From positions 119,544,771-119,608,770 of the forward strand of contig JAUPFV010000001.1 of the NCBI GenBank assembly GCA_036936605.1: DNA of 64,000 bases, written 5' to 3'. The notes beneath the pieces were generated by a model. That model saw only the letters and a list, made by a program, of their open reading frames with translations, ran no database searches and was not told the origin of the DNA. Positions 45,515 through 55,873 of the stretch are shown here, piece by piece. A program made the translations under genes and the position numbers. Within the stretch, counting starts at the first letter, position 1. Every line of letters starts with the position of its first letter. The stretch is from Limnanthes douglasii subsp. nivea (lineage: Eukaryota > Streptophyta > Magnoliopsida > Brassicales > Limnanthaceae).

Positions 45515-45905
45515 TTTTGGCGTTGTACATCATCTAAAAGGGATGTGTAAGAATCAATTTTGACGCAGAGTTGTCAAGAAACCCAAATGCTTGCAGCCTC
45601 AAGATTGACAAGCCAGAAGAGTAGAATGATCAGCAGAGCAAAGCAGAGCTCTCTGTGGAAAAACGAGAAGGAAGCTACTTTGGTGAATGGGCACTTCTGG
45701 GTGAACATATGGGAGGATCTTTATTGGCTGTGGCAGTCGGTGATGTTGCATGGGCAGTCCTAACTGAAGAGAAGTTTGATTTAATTGTTGGGCCATTGAG
45801 AAAGCTTTACCAAGAGGATCAAGAGTCAAAAGAATCTTCATCCAGGTTTCCTGAGAAATCTGAGAAAAGCATTGACCCTTCAGCTCTCGCAGAAGTTAGA
45901 CGAAA
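45515..45905 (+). pseudogene. Fragment of a PP2C/cyclic nucleotide-binding/kinase gene
   Basis: Frames reading ISKGCVRI.FDAEL, then SLKIDKPE, then VEKREGSYFGEWALLGEHMG, LLAVAVGDVAWAVLTEEKFD and VVGPL-like IVGPLRKLYQEDQESKES. This matches the cyclic nucleotide-binding domain of the plant protein that joins a PP2C phosphatase, CNB domains and a protein kinase. The FGEWALLGE block is the phosphate-binding cassette region. A stop or frameshift near 45580-45660 breaks it, and the rest of the gene is absent. The last 60 bases ([13 protein letters not shown]) are of unknown origin. Confidence 0.65.
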
Positions 45906-45944
45906 ATATGCTGCCATGCTGTTAAATACTTGCATGGCGATCTA

Positions 45945-46095
45945 GTGTCTCTACAGATGGAATTGCTTTAGTCAAACATGGAGGTGTGAAGATGGGGCAA
46001 GGTTTACACACTAAGGTAGCTCAAGTTGCTGTTTCTGCCTTCGACATTCCTCTTACTTTTGTCTTCATATCAGAGACCAGCACCAAACCATAGCA
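45945..46095 (+). pseudogene. Xanthine dehydrogenase fragment
   Basis: The plus-strand frame at 45945-46091 reads [18 protein letters not shown], then [18 protein letters not shown], then VFISETSTK, then a stop. [12 protein letters not shown] with SETST is the molybdopterin-binding region of xanthine dehydrogenase (purine catabolism). Only about 48 codons are present, with a Glu-to-Lys change in the GGVEMGQG motif. It lies directly after the cyclic nucleotide-binding fragment and in the same orientation. Confidence 0.75.
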
Positions 46096-46627
46096 ACACC
46101 ACGCTTTTTCCATCTGTTATGGAGATTAAAGTGGTCAACATCTTTGCCAGCCATTAAAAAAACTTAGTTCTTACTATTGAAAGACTTATGGGAAACTTAG
46201 TCTTATTATTGATTTTTGCTGATTTTTTAGAGGCTGAATTGTAGTCCTTTAATCTGACTTTAATCTGACTTGTTGGAAGAAATAACTATTAACATTTTTG
46301 TTGGTAAAATAGTATATTCAATTTCAATTTGAGTTTGTTTTATTGTGGAACAGCTCATGATGTTCATATCGATTTGAAAATTAGATTTAATATTTGGATT
46401 TGTCATTTAGATTTTGGTATATAAATTAAAAATGATTTATTATTTGATTAGATAAGTACAATAGATAGAAATGTCTATATAAACCCATAATGAAAAAAAA
46501 AACTAGTGTGTTAAAATCCCATCTGCAAGTTTCCTAAGAAAAAAAAATGATGTGTTTCTTTATGAAAATTGGCAAGTTTCCTTCAATCTTTAAAATATCT
46601 TCAAATGTTTTTCTTCGTTTTCATACG
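46096..46627. other. AT-rich DNA, possible RNase H scrap
   Basis: Near 46185-46260 a short plus-strand stretch (GNLVLLLIFADFLEAEL) faintly recalls a LINE RNase H 'LEAEL' helix. Otherwise nothing was recognised. Confidence 0.3.
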
Positions 46628-46757
46628 TATTCAATTCAAATATTATATCTCTTCTACCCTATCATCTTCTTTAACCAAATATTCAATTCAAATATTATAT
46701 CTCTTCTACCCTATCATCTTCTTTAACCAAATATTCAATTCAAATATTATATCTCAA
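46628..46757. repeat. 52-bp minisatellite, 2.5 copies
   Basis: Exact period of 52 bases (starts at 46628, 46680 and 46732). The unit begins TATTCAATTCAAATATTATA and contains CTCTTCTACCCTATC. Confidence 0.9.
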
Positions 46758-47010
46758 ATTTTCAAATTCCAAATTTCAAATCAAACCTCAAATCGTAAAT
46801 CTCAAATCGCAAAATATAAAACGCTAAATGAAATCCAAATGCCAAACAAAATCTAAATGCCAAATATTCAAACAAAATCCAAATGATAAACGTTGATTTA
46901 AACAAAAGTTAGGTAGAATCCAAACACCAAATAAATTCCAAACACAAAAAAAAATCCAAACGACAAGCATCACTCTAAACACCAAAACGAAATCCAAACA
47001 AAAAGAATCA
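46758..47010. repeat. Irregular AAATCCAAA array
   Basis: Many short degenerate copies of AAATCCAAA(T/C)(G/A)CCAAA with spacing of about 15-20 bases, directly after the 52-bp minisatellite. The long minus-strand open frame across it, rich in Phe, Trp and Leu, is a by-product of the repeat. Confidence 0.6.
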
Positions 47011-47147
47011 TTTTTATTAGAACAAGATGGGACGTTTGTGTTATGTTTGATTTGAAATAGCATCAAATTTATATAAAAAAAAACGCGGAAAATAAATATA
47101 AACCCTTTTATGTGATTCACCTAAGAATAAACAAAAACAAGAGTACT

Positions 47148-47221
47148 GTTTGCCTACAATTATTCATATAGTATTAGTTCTTTAGTTTGCCTACAATTAT
47201 TCATATAGTATTAGTTCTTTA
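47148..47221. repeat. 37-bp perfect tandem duplication
   Basis: Two copies of a 37-base unit beginning GTTTGCCTACAATTATTCAT at 47148 and 47185. Confidence 0.9.
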
Positions 47222-47399
47222 GTGATTATGTAGATGAACTTGAGAAACCTATAATATAACTTATTAAAAGAAAGGATTTTTTTTCCAGTCACTGAAAGAA
47301 ACAACAAATTTCTTGTTTAGGATTTAGGATGGTGAAATTCCTAAACCTAACCTCTTATTTATAGTCTTTACAAAACGAAACCCAATATTGTAAAGCCCA

Positions 47400-47987
47400 T
47401 CCTATAATACTTCCTTGCGTCCGGGACCATAGCACGATAAATTGATAAATCAATTTATACCTTGAATTATTAGTTTAGGCATAAGTGTTGAGATTTGAGC
47501 CCTATTCACCACAATGCATGAATTCAACCCGGTTACCACACTTGGGCCCATAACGCCTTTTCATCCATATGCTCAAATTAGTTAATTATTTAATTAACTC
47601 GGTAACTTTTAATTTGGACTTCTTTGAGACAATTATTGAATATGTTTAATTATCACGTCGGTGAAAATTATTATCGATCCATAAATATATTCCAACAATC
47701 TGTAACTTGGACCTCCATATGCTACTCAAGAATACATATTCAACTCTAATGGGATCTTTGTATTCATTATTAATGGGCAAACAATACAACCTTGTACATG
47801 ATTGATAACAATAAAAGACTTTATACCTCTTTCTCATAATGTGAATAATAGAATGCAACAATAATTACATTACATTTATCAATTAATTACTTGGCGCAAT
47901 TATGAATTGTAGCCTAAACGTAATATATTTTGTAATCGTACAAATCTACTCTTAAATGGTTCATACCTTTGGAAATCCAATATAGTC

Positions 47988-48018
<31 letters not shown>

Positions 48019-50322
48019 TGCAATAAACCTTAATATGCACAATACTGAAAAATATAACATCATATCTTACTAAAAATTCTTCCACTGTAACTAACAATCC
48101 TCTAAATCAACTACACCCATACTCATGGTGTGTCCTTAGAAAACCCTAGGCAAAACCGCATTTGTTAGAGGATCTGTTATCATGGATTTTGTGTTGATGT
48201 GATCTATAGTTATCCAACATATTTGAACTATCTCTTTAACAGATAAGATCTCCATGTCTATGTGTTTGGAACTAATACAAGTTTCCATTACTGTTAGAGT
48301 ATTGCACTACAGAATTCTGCAGCCATAATTACCGGTTCGATGCCTCAAAACACGCAACAAAATATATCTTTCATGATTGATGATAGAATAAGTGTTTACT
48401 TTACACTTTTAAGGATATTTCACCTCCAGCTACTGAGAATATGTTTCCCAGATTGATTTTTAGTGTGTCTTTGCATCTACCAAAATCTAAATCGAAATAC
48501 CCAATAATCTCCAATTTATTCAACTTCACAAATGTAAACATGTGCCCCTTTGTACATTGAATATAGTAGAGTACCTTTTAAATTAAATTTCAGTGATTCA
48601 TTCTTGGGTTACTTAATATATATCCATAACATTTTTACAGCAAAGGAAATGCCCGACCTAGTACAAACTTGAGCATACATTAAACTCCCAACTACCAAAG
48701 CATAAAGGACTATTTTTATTTCCTCAATCTCAAGTTTTATCTTAAGACATTAGCCCAGACTAAGTCTATCACCCTTTCCTATAAGAGTACTTAGGGGTTT
48801 GCAATATGCCAATCTGTAACATTGTAACACACTTTCAATGTATACATTTTGTGATAATACAAGAATACCACGTGAGAGATCCTTATGTATCTGTATTCCT
48901 AATGTAAAATTGGCATAACTAAGTCCATAAAAATTCCTTATTGTTCGAGGCAAGTAATATGTCATATATATATAATATTATAAATATTAAGTTACTCCCA
49001 CTGAACTTGTGATACATACTATACACAATAGATTTGATCTCAATGTCATAACTGAATATCACCTCAAGGAACTTGTGGTATCATTAGCAAGAAGCTTATT
49101 TGAGCCCATAGATGGATTTTCTTAGTTCTAGCAACTAAGATCCTTTGAGTTGATTTTTATAAAAATATTATGGTTTCACCATATAGATCGTTTCCTCAAT
49201 ATCAACATTGAGAAAAGAGGTCTTAACATCCATCTAATGGATCTCAAGGTTAAAATGTGTAATTAATACCATGATTATTCTAAAATAATCCTTCGTTAAT
49301 ACCATAGCAAAGATTTCTTTAAAATTAATCCATTCATGCTGAGTATAACCTTTCGCTACAAAATATGCTTTATGTCTTTCACATTATCCATGGAACTGTG
49401 TTTGGTTTTGTAAACTCACTTACAACCAATTTTATTTTTCCCTTTAGGCAATGGGACAATATATCATACCTTATTTCTTGCATCGATTTATACTCTTATT
49501 TCATAGTGTCAATCCATTGTCGAGAGTTAGAGCTTGACATGGCCTGTTTGTAAGATGAAAGATCATCTACTGTACCAGCACATGACTCATCATGCTCCCA
49601 AAGATATAATATGAATTATGGACCTATAGTACTATCATTTTCTCTCGTGGACCTTTTAAGAGGCATTATTTCTTATTGTTGTACTTCTTGAGGAGGTAGA
49701 ATTTGATCATTATGAATGATATTATTTCGATCTTCTTGTGGAACATTATTTTGAGGTTTCTTTTGTTCTACCTGGACCATATTCGTATCATGGTTAGAAC
49801 CCTCAAGTGGAACATCAGTGTTAATTTGAGGATTACCATGTTCTAACAGGATGGAAATTTTGGCATTGCATACCAATATTCTAATAATTGAGTATCTTCG
49901 TTAAAACCTTTATGAATCTATATGGATTCTTCTTCAAAATCAATATATTTTCCCTTATTCTTCCCCCAAACTCAACATATTTTACAAACTTGGTTGTTCA
50001 TGTCTCAAATATTATACTAGCAAGAGAATCATAAAACTTAAATCCCTTAGAATATTCGGAATAGCCTATGAATATGCAACTCATTATTTTTTTGTACAGT
50101 TTCTTCTTCTGAGATTTGCAAGGCCTCGCCTCAGCCGGACAACCCCACACAAGCAGATGCTTTAAATTGGGTCTACCCTCATTCCAAATCTCATACAGGG
50201 TCCTAAACGTATCCTTAGTGGGTACTTAGTTTAGTATATAAGTGGAACATTTGATGGCTTCCCCCTAAAGATATAATGGTAGAGATGAGTGACTTATCAT
50301 AATTCTTGATAAGGATATGAAT
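47400..50322 (-). mobile_element. Ty1/copia element, 3' part, copy 1
   Basis: Minus-strand relic. From the right, the integrase C-terminal region (50290-50000) shows GEAIKCSTYILN, TLYEIWNEGRPNLKHLLVWG and CPAEARP. The integrase-RT hinge is at 49876-49673. RT has MDVKTSFLNVDIEETIYMV (49230-49170) and FTLGIQIHKDLSRGILVLSQ (48920-48850). RNase H has FVACFEASN (about 48340). The 3' LTR-like region lies around 47430-47980, shared with 58380-58560 and 790-1300. The 5' half (LTR, gag, protease, integrase core) is missing. Stops are frequent. It has the same structure and truncation point as the copy at 58045-61330. Confidence 0.8.
47994..48019. repeat. (TA)n microsatellite
   Basis: Uninterrupted TA alternation of about 25 bases inside copia copy 1. 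Confidence 0.9.
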
Positions 50323-50600
50323 TGTTAAGGGCCCAAAATGTAATACAATTAAGGATGTATGTGATAAATTATATAGTTTAAAGATAGTATTTAAGCTACT
50401 TGTAAATATAAAGGGTTAAAGAGCAATTTACCCCTTTGTATAACTAATTTAGTTATACTAAGTCTGGTGCGCCTACAAATAAAGGATGAGGCAATGAATA
50501 AAGGGTGCCACTTTTTTATAAGACAAAGCTTACTTTTTCTCTCTCTACAACTAAACTCCTTCTTTACGTTCTCTCTCAAGAAACTAGATTCTTACTTACA
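50323..50600 (+). repeat. Ty3/gypsy 5' LTR (second family)
   Basis: Begins TGTTAAGGGCCC directly after the copia sequence breaks off and ends CTTACTTACA just before a primer site, giving 278 bp with TG...CA ends. A TATA-like TTATAAG lies about 80 bases before the end, followed by a CTCTCTCT leader. The mate LTR was not found, so the left end is inferred from the copia breakpoint. Confidence 0.6.
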
Positions 50601-50602
50601 AT

Positions 50603-50620
50603 TGGCGACCATAGTGGGAG
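50603..50620 (+). other. Primer binding site after the LTR
   Basis: TGGCGACCATAGTGGGAG, one base different from the site in element A, two bases after the LTR. Confidence 0.75.
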
Positions 50621-50689
50621 TTTTATTCGATTAATACCCTCATTTCACGTTAAAAACATAAATGAATTATTACTCAATTATATCACCCT

Positions 50690-51830
50690 AGATTGATATG
50701 GAACCAGGAAATGATGTTGATCCAACAGTTTGAAAATCAATTGAAACATTCAAATATGATATGTGTAGGGATAAAAGTAAAAAAGATGATGAAATTATTC
50801 TACAACAAGGTCATTCAGATATTGAGGTTCGAAGGAATCGATTGTTGGATAAAATAACAACATTGAATGACACGTATGTTCAAAGAGAACAAAAATTTGA
50901 GTCAAGTAGGCTAAAATTTGAAGTATGAAAAGTTGAAGAGAAATACGAACTACAAAATCAATATTACTATCAATCGTATACAGCTCATCAAATTTGAAGC
51001 GATCAGAGGAAAGCAAATTTTCAATATGACAAAGAACATCGAACTTCTCAAAAATAAAAGAAAGATAAGCATATGTATATCACATCTAGCGATGATGAAT
51101 TTGACAGCTCGGAATCTGAGGAAGGCTTGTTCAAGTAGAGAAAATATAATGGATCTTTGAACGGAGAAAGAGGTCGGCATCGAAAGTTGCATAAATAATA
51201 TAAACCAAAGAGAGACAACGGAACTTGTTATATAAGAGATACAAAATGGTGTGAAGGAAATACATCGAATCAGTACACAAGTGTAGCTAATCAGAATTTG
51301 TATGCTGTTATGGGAACAAGAGAAGATGACCAGTACGTACAAGGAGTAGACTAGAGAAATTCTCCTTTAACAGCTGAGATTAGGTCCATTCTCTTTTGAA
51401 GCGATTTGACATCTCTAAGGTCGAAAAATTTGATGGGATGCAGAATCCTGATGATCACATCGAATAATTCAAGAACTATATGATGAATTTCAAAGACGAT
51501 GATAGGCTGGTATGCAAAGCATTTTCTCAGACATTTAAGAGCACTGCATTGAATTAGTATAACAGGATTCCGAGGGGATCTATTGCTAATTTTAAGGATT
51601 TGTATACAACGTTTTGACAAAAAGTTTGTGGGAAACAAAGAGATACGATAAAATGACGACATTATACGTGAAAAGTAAAAGATTATATGAAGCGTTTTGT
51701 GATTAAACAAAAGCAGGGCTTGATGACTTTGAAGAACTAATTGATATGGCAGCTTTTAGACAAGGTTTATTTCTAGGTGATTTAGCAAATGAAACAACAA
51801 AAATGAGAGTAATATGTTCATAATATAATT
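50690..51830 (+). pseudogene. Ty3/gypsy gag relic
   Basis: Plus-strand gag downstream of the LTR and primer site. A Ser/Asp/Glu and Arg/Lys-rich N-terminal part near 51085-51220 is followed by the capsid core at about 51380-51610: KRFDISKVEKFDG, DDHIE.FKNYMMNFKDDDR, AFSQTFKSTALN.YNRIPRG. AAFRQGLFLGDLANE follows near 51750. The core is clearly related to the gag of elements A and B (MEKYDG...WYNSLPQG). In-frame stops and small indels kill it. Sequence similarity ends near 51830, and no nucleocapsid finger or pol follows, so the element is truncated. Confidence 0.7.
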
Positions 51831-53145
51831 ATGTTGTTATTGTTACATATTTATTATTTATATTCGGTAAAAATATAAATAAATATATAGATAGAAATGT
51901 TTATGTAATGTATACGAGCTGGGTATCAGATATAAAGATATACATTTTATACAATAATACAAATACATTGTTTCCTCCATTTTCTTTCTTTTTTTCCTTT
52001 TATATCAAAATGGTTTAGGTAATGGGTAATTTGTTAGGAAATTTATCCCTAACAAATTTGGCGTATGTGGGAATGTAGTTTTTCATTTGAAAAAACTATA
52101 TCATCCTCATCTTTTAAAAATATATTTTTCATTTTTTAGAGAAAAAATGTTAATATAATAGTATCAAAATCAATGGAGTTCAAATCATTGTTCACTATAC
52201 GAGATTTTCGTACACAAATTGCAACTGATGAAAATTTTCATATGATAAGTTTTCGCTCTCACTTATTTATTAATATCACTCATATATTTGAGTAATATAT
52301 TTGTAGATAAAAATATATCATTTAATTTAAAAATATTTATTAAATATAAATACGTATAAATATTTTCAAATTTGTCAATCAGCATTTAATTTATCGTTTA
52401 CCATATTCATGTAACATTTAATATTATACGTTTATTAATTTCAATCAAAAAAATTTATTGATATTATTAAAGGGAAATGTTATGTTTAGACTTCATTTGG
52501 TTATAATGAGACCTTAAATCAAAAAAATTATTTTACTTTATGTAAAATGACCATTTTACTCATCATATAAAACCAAGTTTTCGACCAAAAATCTAAACAA
52601 TTTTATTCCTCTTCTCTAACCAAACCTCTCTCTAAAACTAATCTAATACCCAAAGAATGAATTACATTGAAATCTAACTATTTTCTTCCTCTTCTTTAAC
52701 AAAACTTCTCTCTATTTTTTAATTATATTTTAATATCGCCTTGTGGAACTTTCTAACTTTTCATTAGCGTAAAAAGAATGAATCATACTAGTCGAAGAGT
52801 CAATCTTTTTTTTTTTACATAATTATATTACAATGAAGTAATCTGTGGACCCAGTAATTTGTATAATTTTATATTAAGAAATAAACTACCAACTGGGAAA
52901 ATATTTTCGAGCCTGATGGTAATGGCAATCTTGTTCGAAACCCGATCATCTGATGGCAAGATAAGACGCGAGCTTTATTTTTTTTTTTAAATCAAAGAAA
53001 TAAACATTTGAAATCAAGATCTTTGATTAATAGCAAAATCAGACATCAATCAGATAACAAAACCACAAGAAAGAAAACAACACATCGATTTTTAAGTTTG
53101 AATTAAATTTACAACGAGAAACCCTAAATCCCCAAATTCCATAAC
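51831..53145. other. AT-rich DNA, nothing recognised
   Basis: Strongly AT-rich, with many short homopolymers. No coding similarity was seen. The last part is the 3' flank of the H2B pseudogene. Confidence 0.5.
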
Positions 53146-53595
53146 CTAAGAACTTGTAAACTTTGTAACAGCCTTCGTTCCTTCATATACAACATGTTTA
53201 GCCAATTCACCAGACAACACCAACCTCACCGCAGTCTGGATTTCCCTTGAAGTGATAGTCGGTTTCTTGTTGTACCTCACAAGCTTCGCAGAATCACCAG
53301 CCAAATTCTCGAAGATATCGTTGATGAAACTCTTCATGATTCTCATAGCTTTGCTAGAAATACCGATATCAGGATGAACCTGCTTCAAGATCTTTAAGAT
53401 GTAGATCTTGTAGGTCTCGACGCTTTTCTTGGATCGTTTTTAGTTGGATCGTTTCTTCTTTTTATCAGTTCCGGCGCCAACTTCTTTTGGCAACTTCTTT
53501 CTGGCCTTTGGTTTCTTCTCAGCTGCTACGGTGGACAAGGGATATTTCTCGGCGACCTTCTTCCCAGTCGGCTTCTTTTCTTCTTAGGGTGTTAT
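53146..53595 (-). pseudogene. Histone H2B pseudogene
   Basis: Minus-strand frame of 150 codons, the full length of a plant H2B (nucleosome core histone). It has a Lys-rich tail (KKPTGKKVAEKYPLS, KKPKARKKLPKEVGAG), then [60 protein letters not shown], the C-terminal helix and the normal end [10 protein letters not shown] with stop at 53146-53148. The gene is dead. The start codon is ATA (53593-53595), codon 4 is TAA (53584-53586), and a second TAA (53440-53442) lies between a repeated KRS. It is intronless, as H2B genes are, so I cannot tell whether it is a processed copy. The core from 53439 to 53146 is still open. Confidence 0.9.
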
Positions 53596-53783
53596 TGTTG
53601 ATTTTGATTAGGAAATGAGTTCTCTAGAGAAAGAGATTAATTGGAGAAGATAAATAATTTTCTAATATCCTGGCGACCTTCTTCCCAGTCGGCTTCTTTT
53701 CTCCTTAGGGTGTTATTGTTGATTTTGATTAGGAAATGAGTTCTCTAGACAAAGAGATTAATTGGAGAAGATAAATAATTTTC
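53551..53783. repeat. 121-bp tandem duplication at the H2B 5' end
   Basis: Units 53551-53671 and 53672-53783 are nearly identical. They contain the first codons of the H2B pseudogene and about 80 bases upstream of it. The second copy also carries the ATA and TAA changes, so the duplication came after those lesions or was homogenised. Confidence 0.85.
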
Positions 53784-55570
53784 TGATTTGATAAATAATT
53801 TTCTAATTTTGATTGGTGAGATGCGAGCTGCAACTTGAATTTACTATATTAACGATAATAATTAAATAATTTTTAAATATTATGAAAGTTTATTTCTTTG
53901 TATGAATTATTACATCTATTATTAGAGCGTAATCTAAGCATTTGGTCCACTACCAAAAGGTCTCATACTAGTTGAGATATGTTCTTACTTATATACCACT
54001 AATCCTTCCCATGTTTAACCGATGTGGGATGTGGGACTTTGGTCGCCACCCTAACAACCAAGTTTCATAGAAAATATGCAAGTGCTTTGGTGATGAGATT
54101 AGTTTTTAAAAAAGTACATGTAATAGAAAAATAAGGTTAGAACTAAAAAAGTTACGAAAAGAAATATAAATTAAAATGTATGGATTTATAAAGGATGTTC
54201 GCAAGTAATAACACAATTTTTTTTCCTGTTTTACTTGTTGTCATCTATCTTTGTAAATAAAGTACAATTGTAAACACATGATCAGAATATATAAATTTGA
54301 TGAGTAATATTAGGAAAAATGTTTTTTTTTACTTCGTTAAATTTGCATATGCAAATAATTTAAAGTATATCTTTAATATTACTCGAGAAGTTCTTAAACT
54401 ACTTTAAGTTTTCTATCCATTTGAGGTTAAAAGTGTTGGCATATTTATATGTACCAGAAAAATCAAGTACTTTAAGATGAAAGAGAAATTGCTAGAATTT
54501 AGAGTATTGTGGAAAAATAAATTCTCGTAATTTTTTACATCAATGAGAATGTATCTATCTTTAGATAGTCAAAGTACAACATCACTTTGAATAACCTATT
54601 AAATATATTTTGAGTTTTATTTGTTGTTGTTATGATATGTGTATGGTTGACGAGTACAAACCTAATTGCTTCGAGTGAGATATCCAAGTTTCCATATTGT
54701 ATGGATCATTTATTCTAATAAACACTAAAAACTTTTCATGACCCGTGTTTAATAATAGGATATATGTTTGGTTTTATCAATTTTATGTTTTACTATTAGA
54801 CGCGTTACTTGAAAACCTATATAAGTCGTTGATTTAGCCACTTATTGTGTTTTATCACTTTTTGGATCAGATGGACCTATATAAACAAATATAATCCAAG
54901 GATTCACAAATTTAAGCCACCCTCCCCCCACATATTATTATGATTAACAAAAAAATACTAAAACGCGAAAAGTTTACCTTACTAGAATCTAGTTTTTAAG
55001 GTTGCCTTATAATGATGTGTCGTCAAAGTGTTGATATAGAATACTTCATTTTCGAATAAGCTCTTAGAAGGAGAACATTTTAGAGAAAGAAATTCTCAAG
55101 AATTGAAACTATGAAAGAAATTCTTAAATTTATTATTTTCGTTTAATAATATTGGTGAAACACATTTTACCGGTTATTTAGCATTAACGATTTATATGTT
55201 ACATATTCTAATGGATATTTATTAATGTAAAGAGTTTTACTATATCACATAAATAAACCGCTTATTTTTAGTCGTTTGATCTATGCTGTCATCAAACGGT
55301 CTACATTCAAGACACAATATCAAGCAACGGTTCATTTAATTTGAATTAGTGTAATATTACTAAATGTCATCATCTTGTGTAAGAGGTTTTAGAAAAAAAA
55401 GAACTAGTAAAGGTTAATGAGCCTTACCTTCTCAGAATATTATTGATAGTCCTTAAAGAAATAAAATTTATTTAATATTAGTACTAGGATCCCTATTAAG
55501 AGTACCTCACTAAGGTAATCCCCAACAAATCATTCAACCTGCACAATATGAACGTGAACTAAGTGTTGGA
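53784..55570. other. AT-rich DNA, nothing recognised
   Basis: AT-rich sequence without recognisable genes. The string AACCGATGTGGGA near 54018 is a motif often met in plant repeats, but no element could be delimited around it. Confidence 0.45.
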
Positions 55571-55873
55571 CTTGCCTGACTTTGATACAATTTCACCAGC
55601 TAAAAATACCAAACTATTGTTGGGTCTAGCGGGAACCGGAGCCCCCACTTTGGTACATTTGGGTAGACGACCAATTTTTTCGGTACGACACAAAGGAATG
55701 TCTCACCTGATTTTGGTAGACGTATCTTCACTTCGTTCAGGATTCCCAGCATGCCCAACGATCAACTTATTTATTTTCAGAATAGTAGTTGTACTTCATC
55801 TCCTATAGAGCAACAAAGTATTTATTTTCGACATTCCGAAAGTTGGACTCGAGGACCTCATCTATTGCATAAG
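55571..55873 (+). pseudogene. Unrecognised exon-like stretch
   Basis: From 55622 the plus-strand frame is open except for one TAG near 55664. It reads GSSGNRSPHFGTFG, then NVSPDFGRRIFTSFRIPS, then SSPIEQQSIYFRHSESWTRG, and ends at a good donor site (CATAAG|GTAGTT at 55873/55874). The composition is richer in GC and less repetitive than its surroundings. I do not recognise the family. An alternative 81-codon open frame over the same bases (55563-55808) lacks recognisable motifs too. Confidence 0.3.

Noticed and set aside
46569..47120. Two open frames of about 95 codons over the minisatellite region
   Set aside because: They follow the 52-bp repeat and the AAATCCAAA array. Their composition (Ile/Ser/Asn or Phe/Trp/Leu) is dictated by the repeats.
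50795..51710. Minus-strand open frames of 73-130 codons across the gag relic
   Set aside because: They are the complement of the plus-strand gag relic, whose capsid motifs are clear. The minus-strand peptides show none.
53146..53388. Short 80-codon histone ORF as a functional gene
   Set aside because: It would start at a TTG and lack the N-terminal tail and first helix. Start loss and two stops upstream mark it as a pseudogene.
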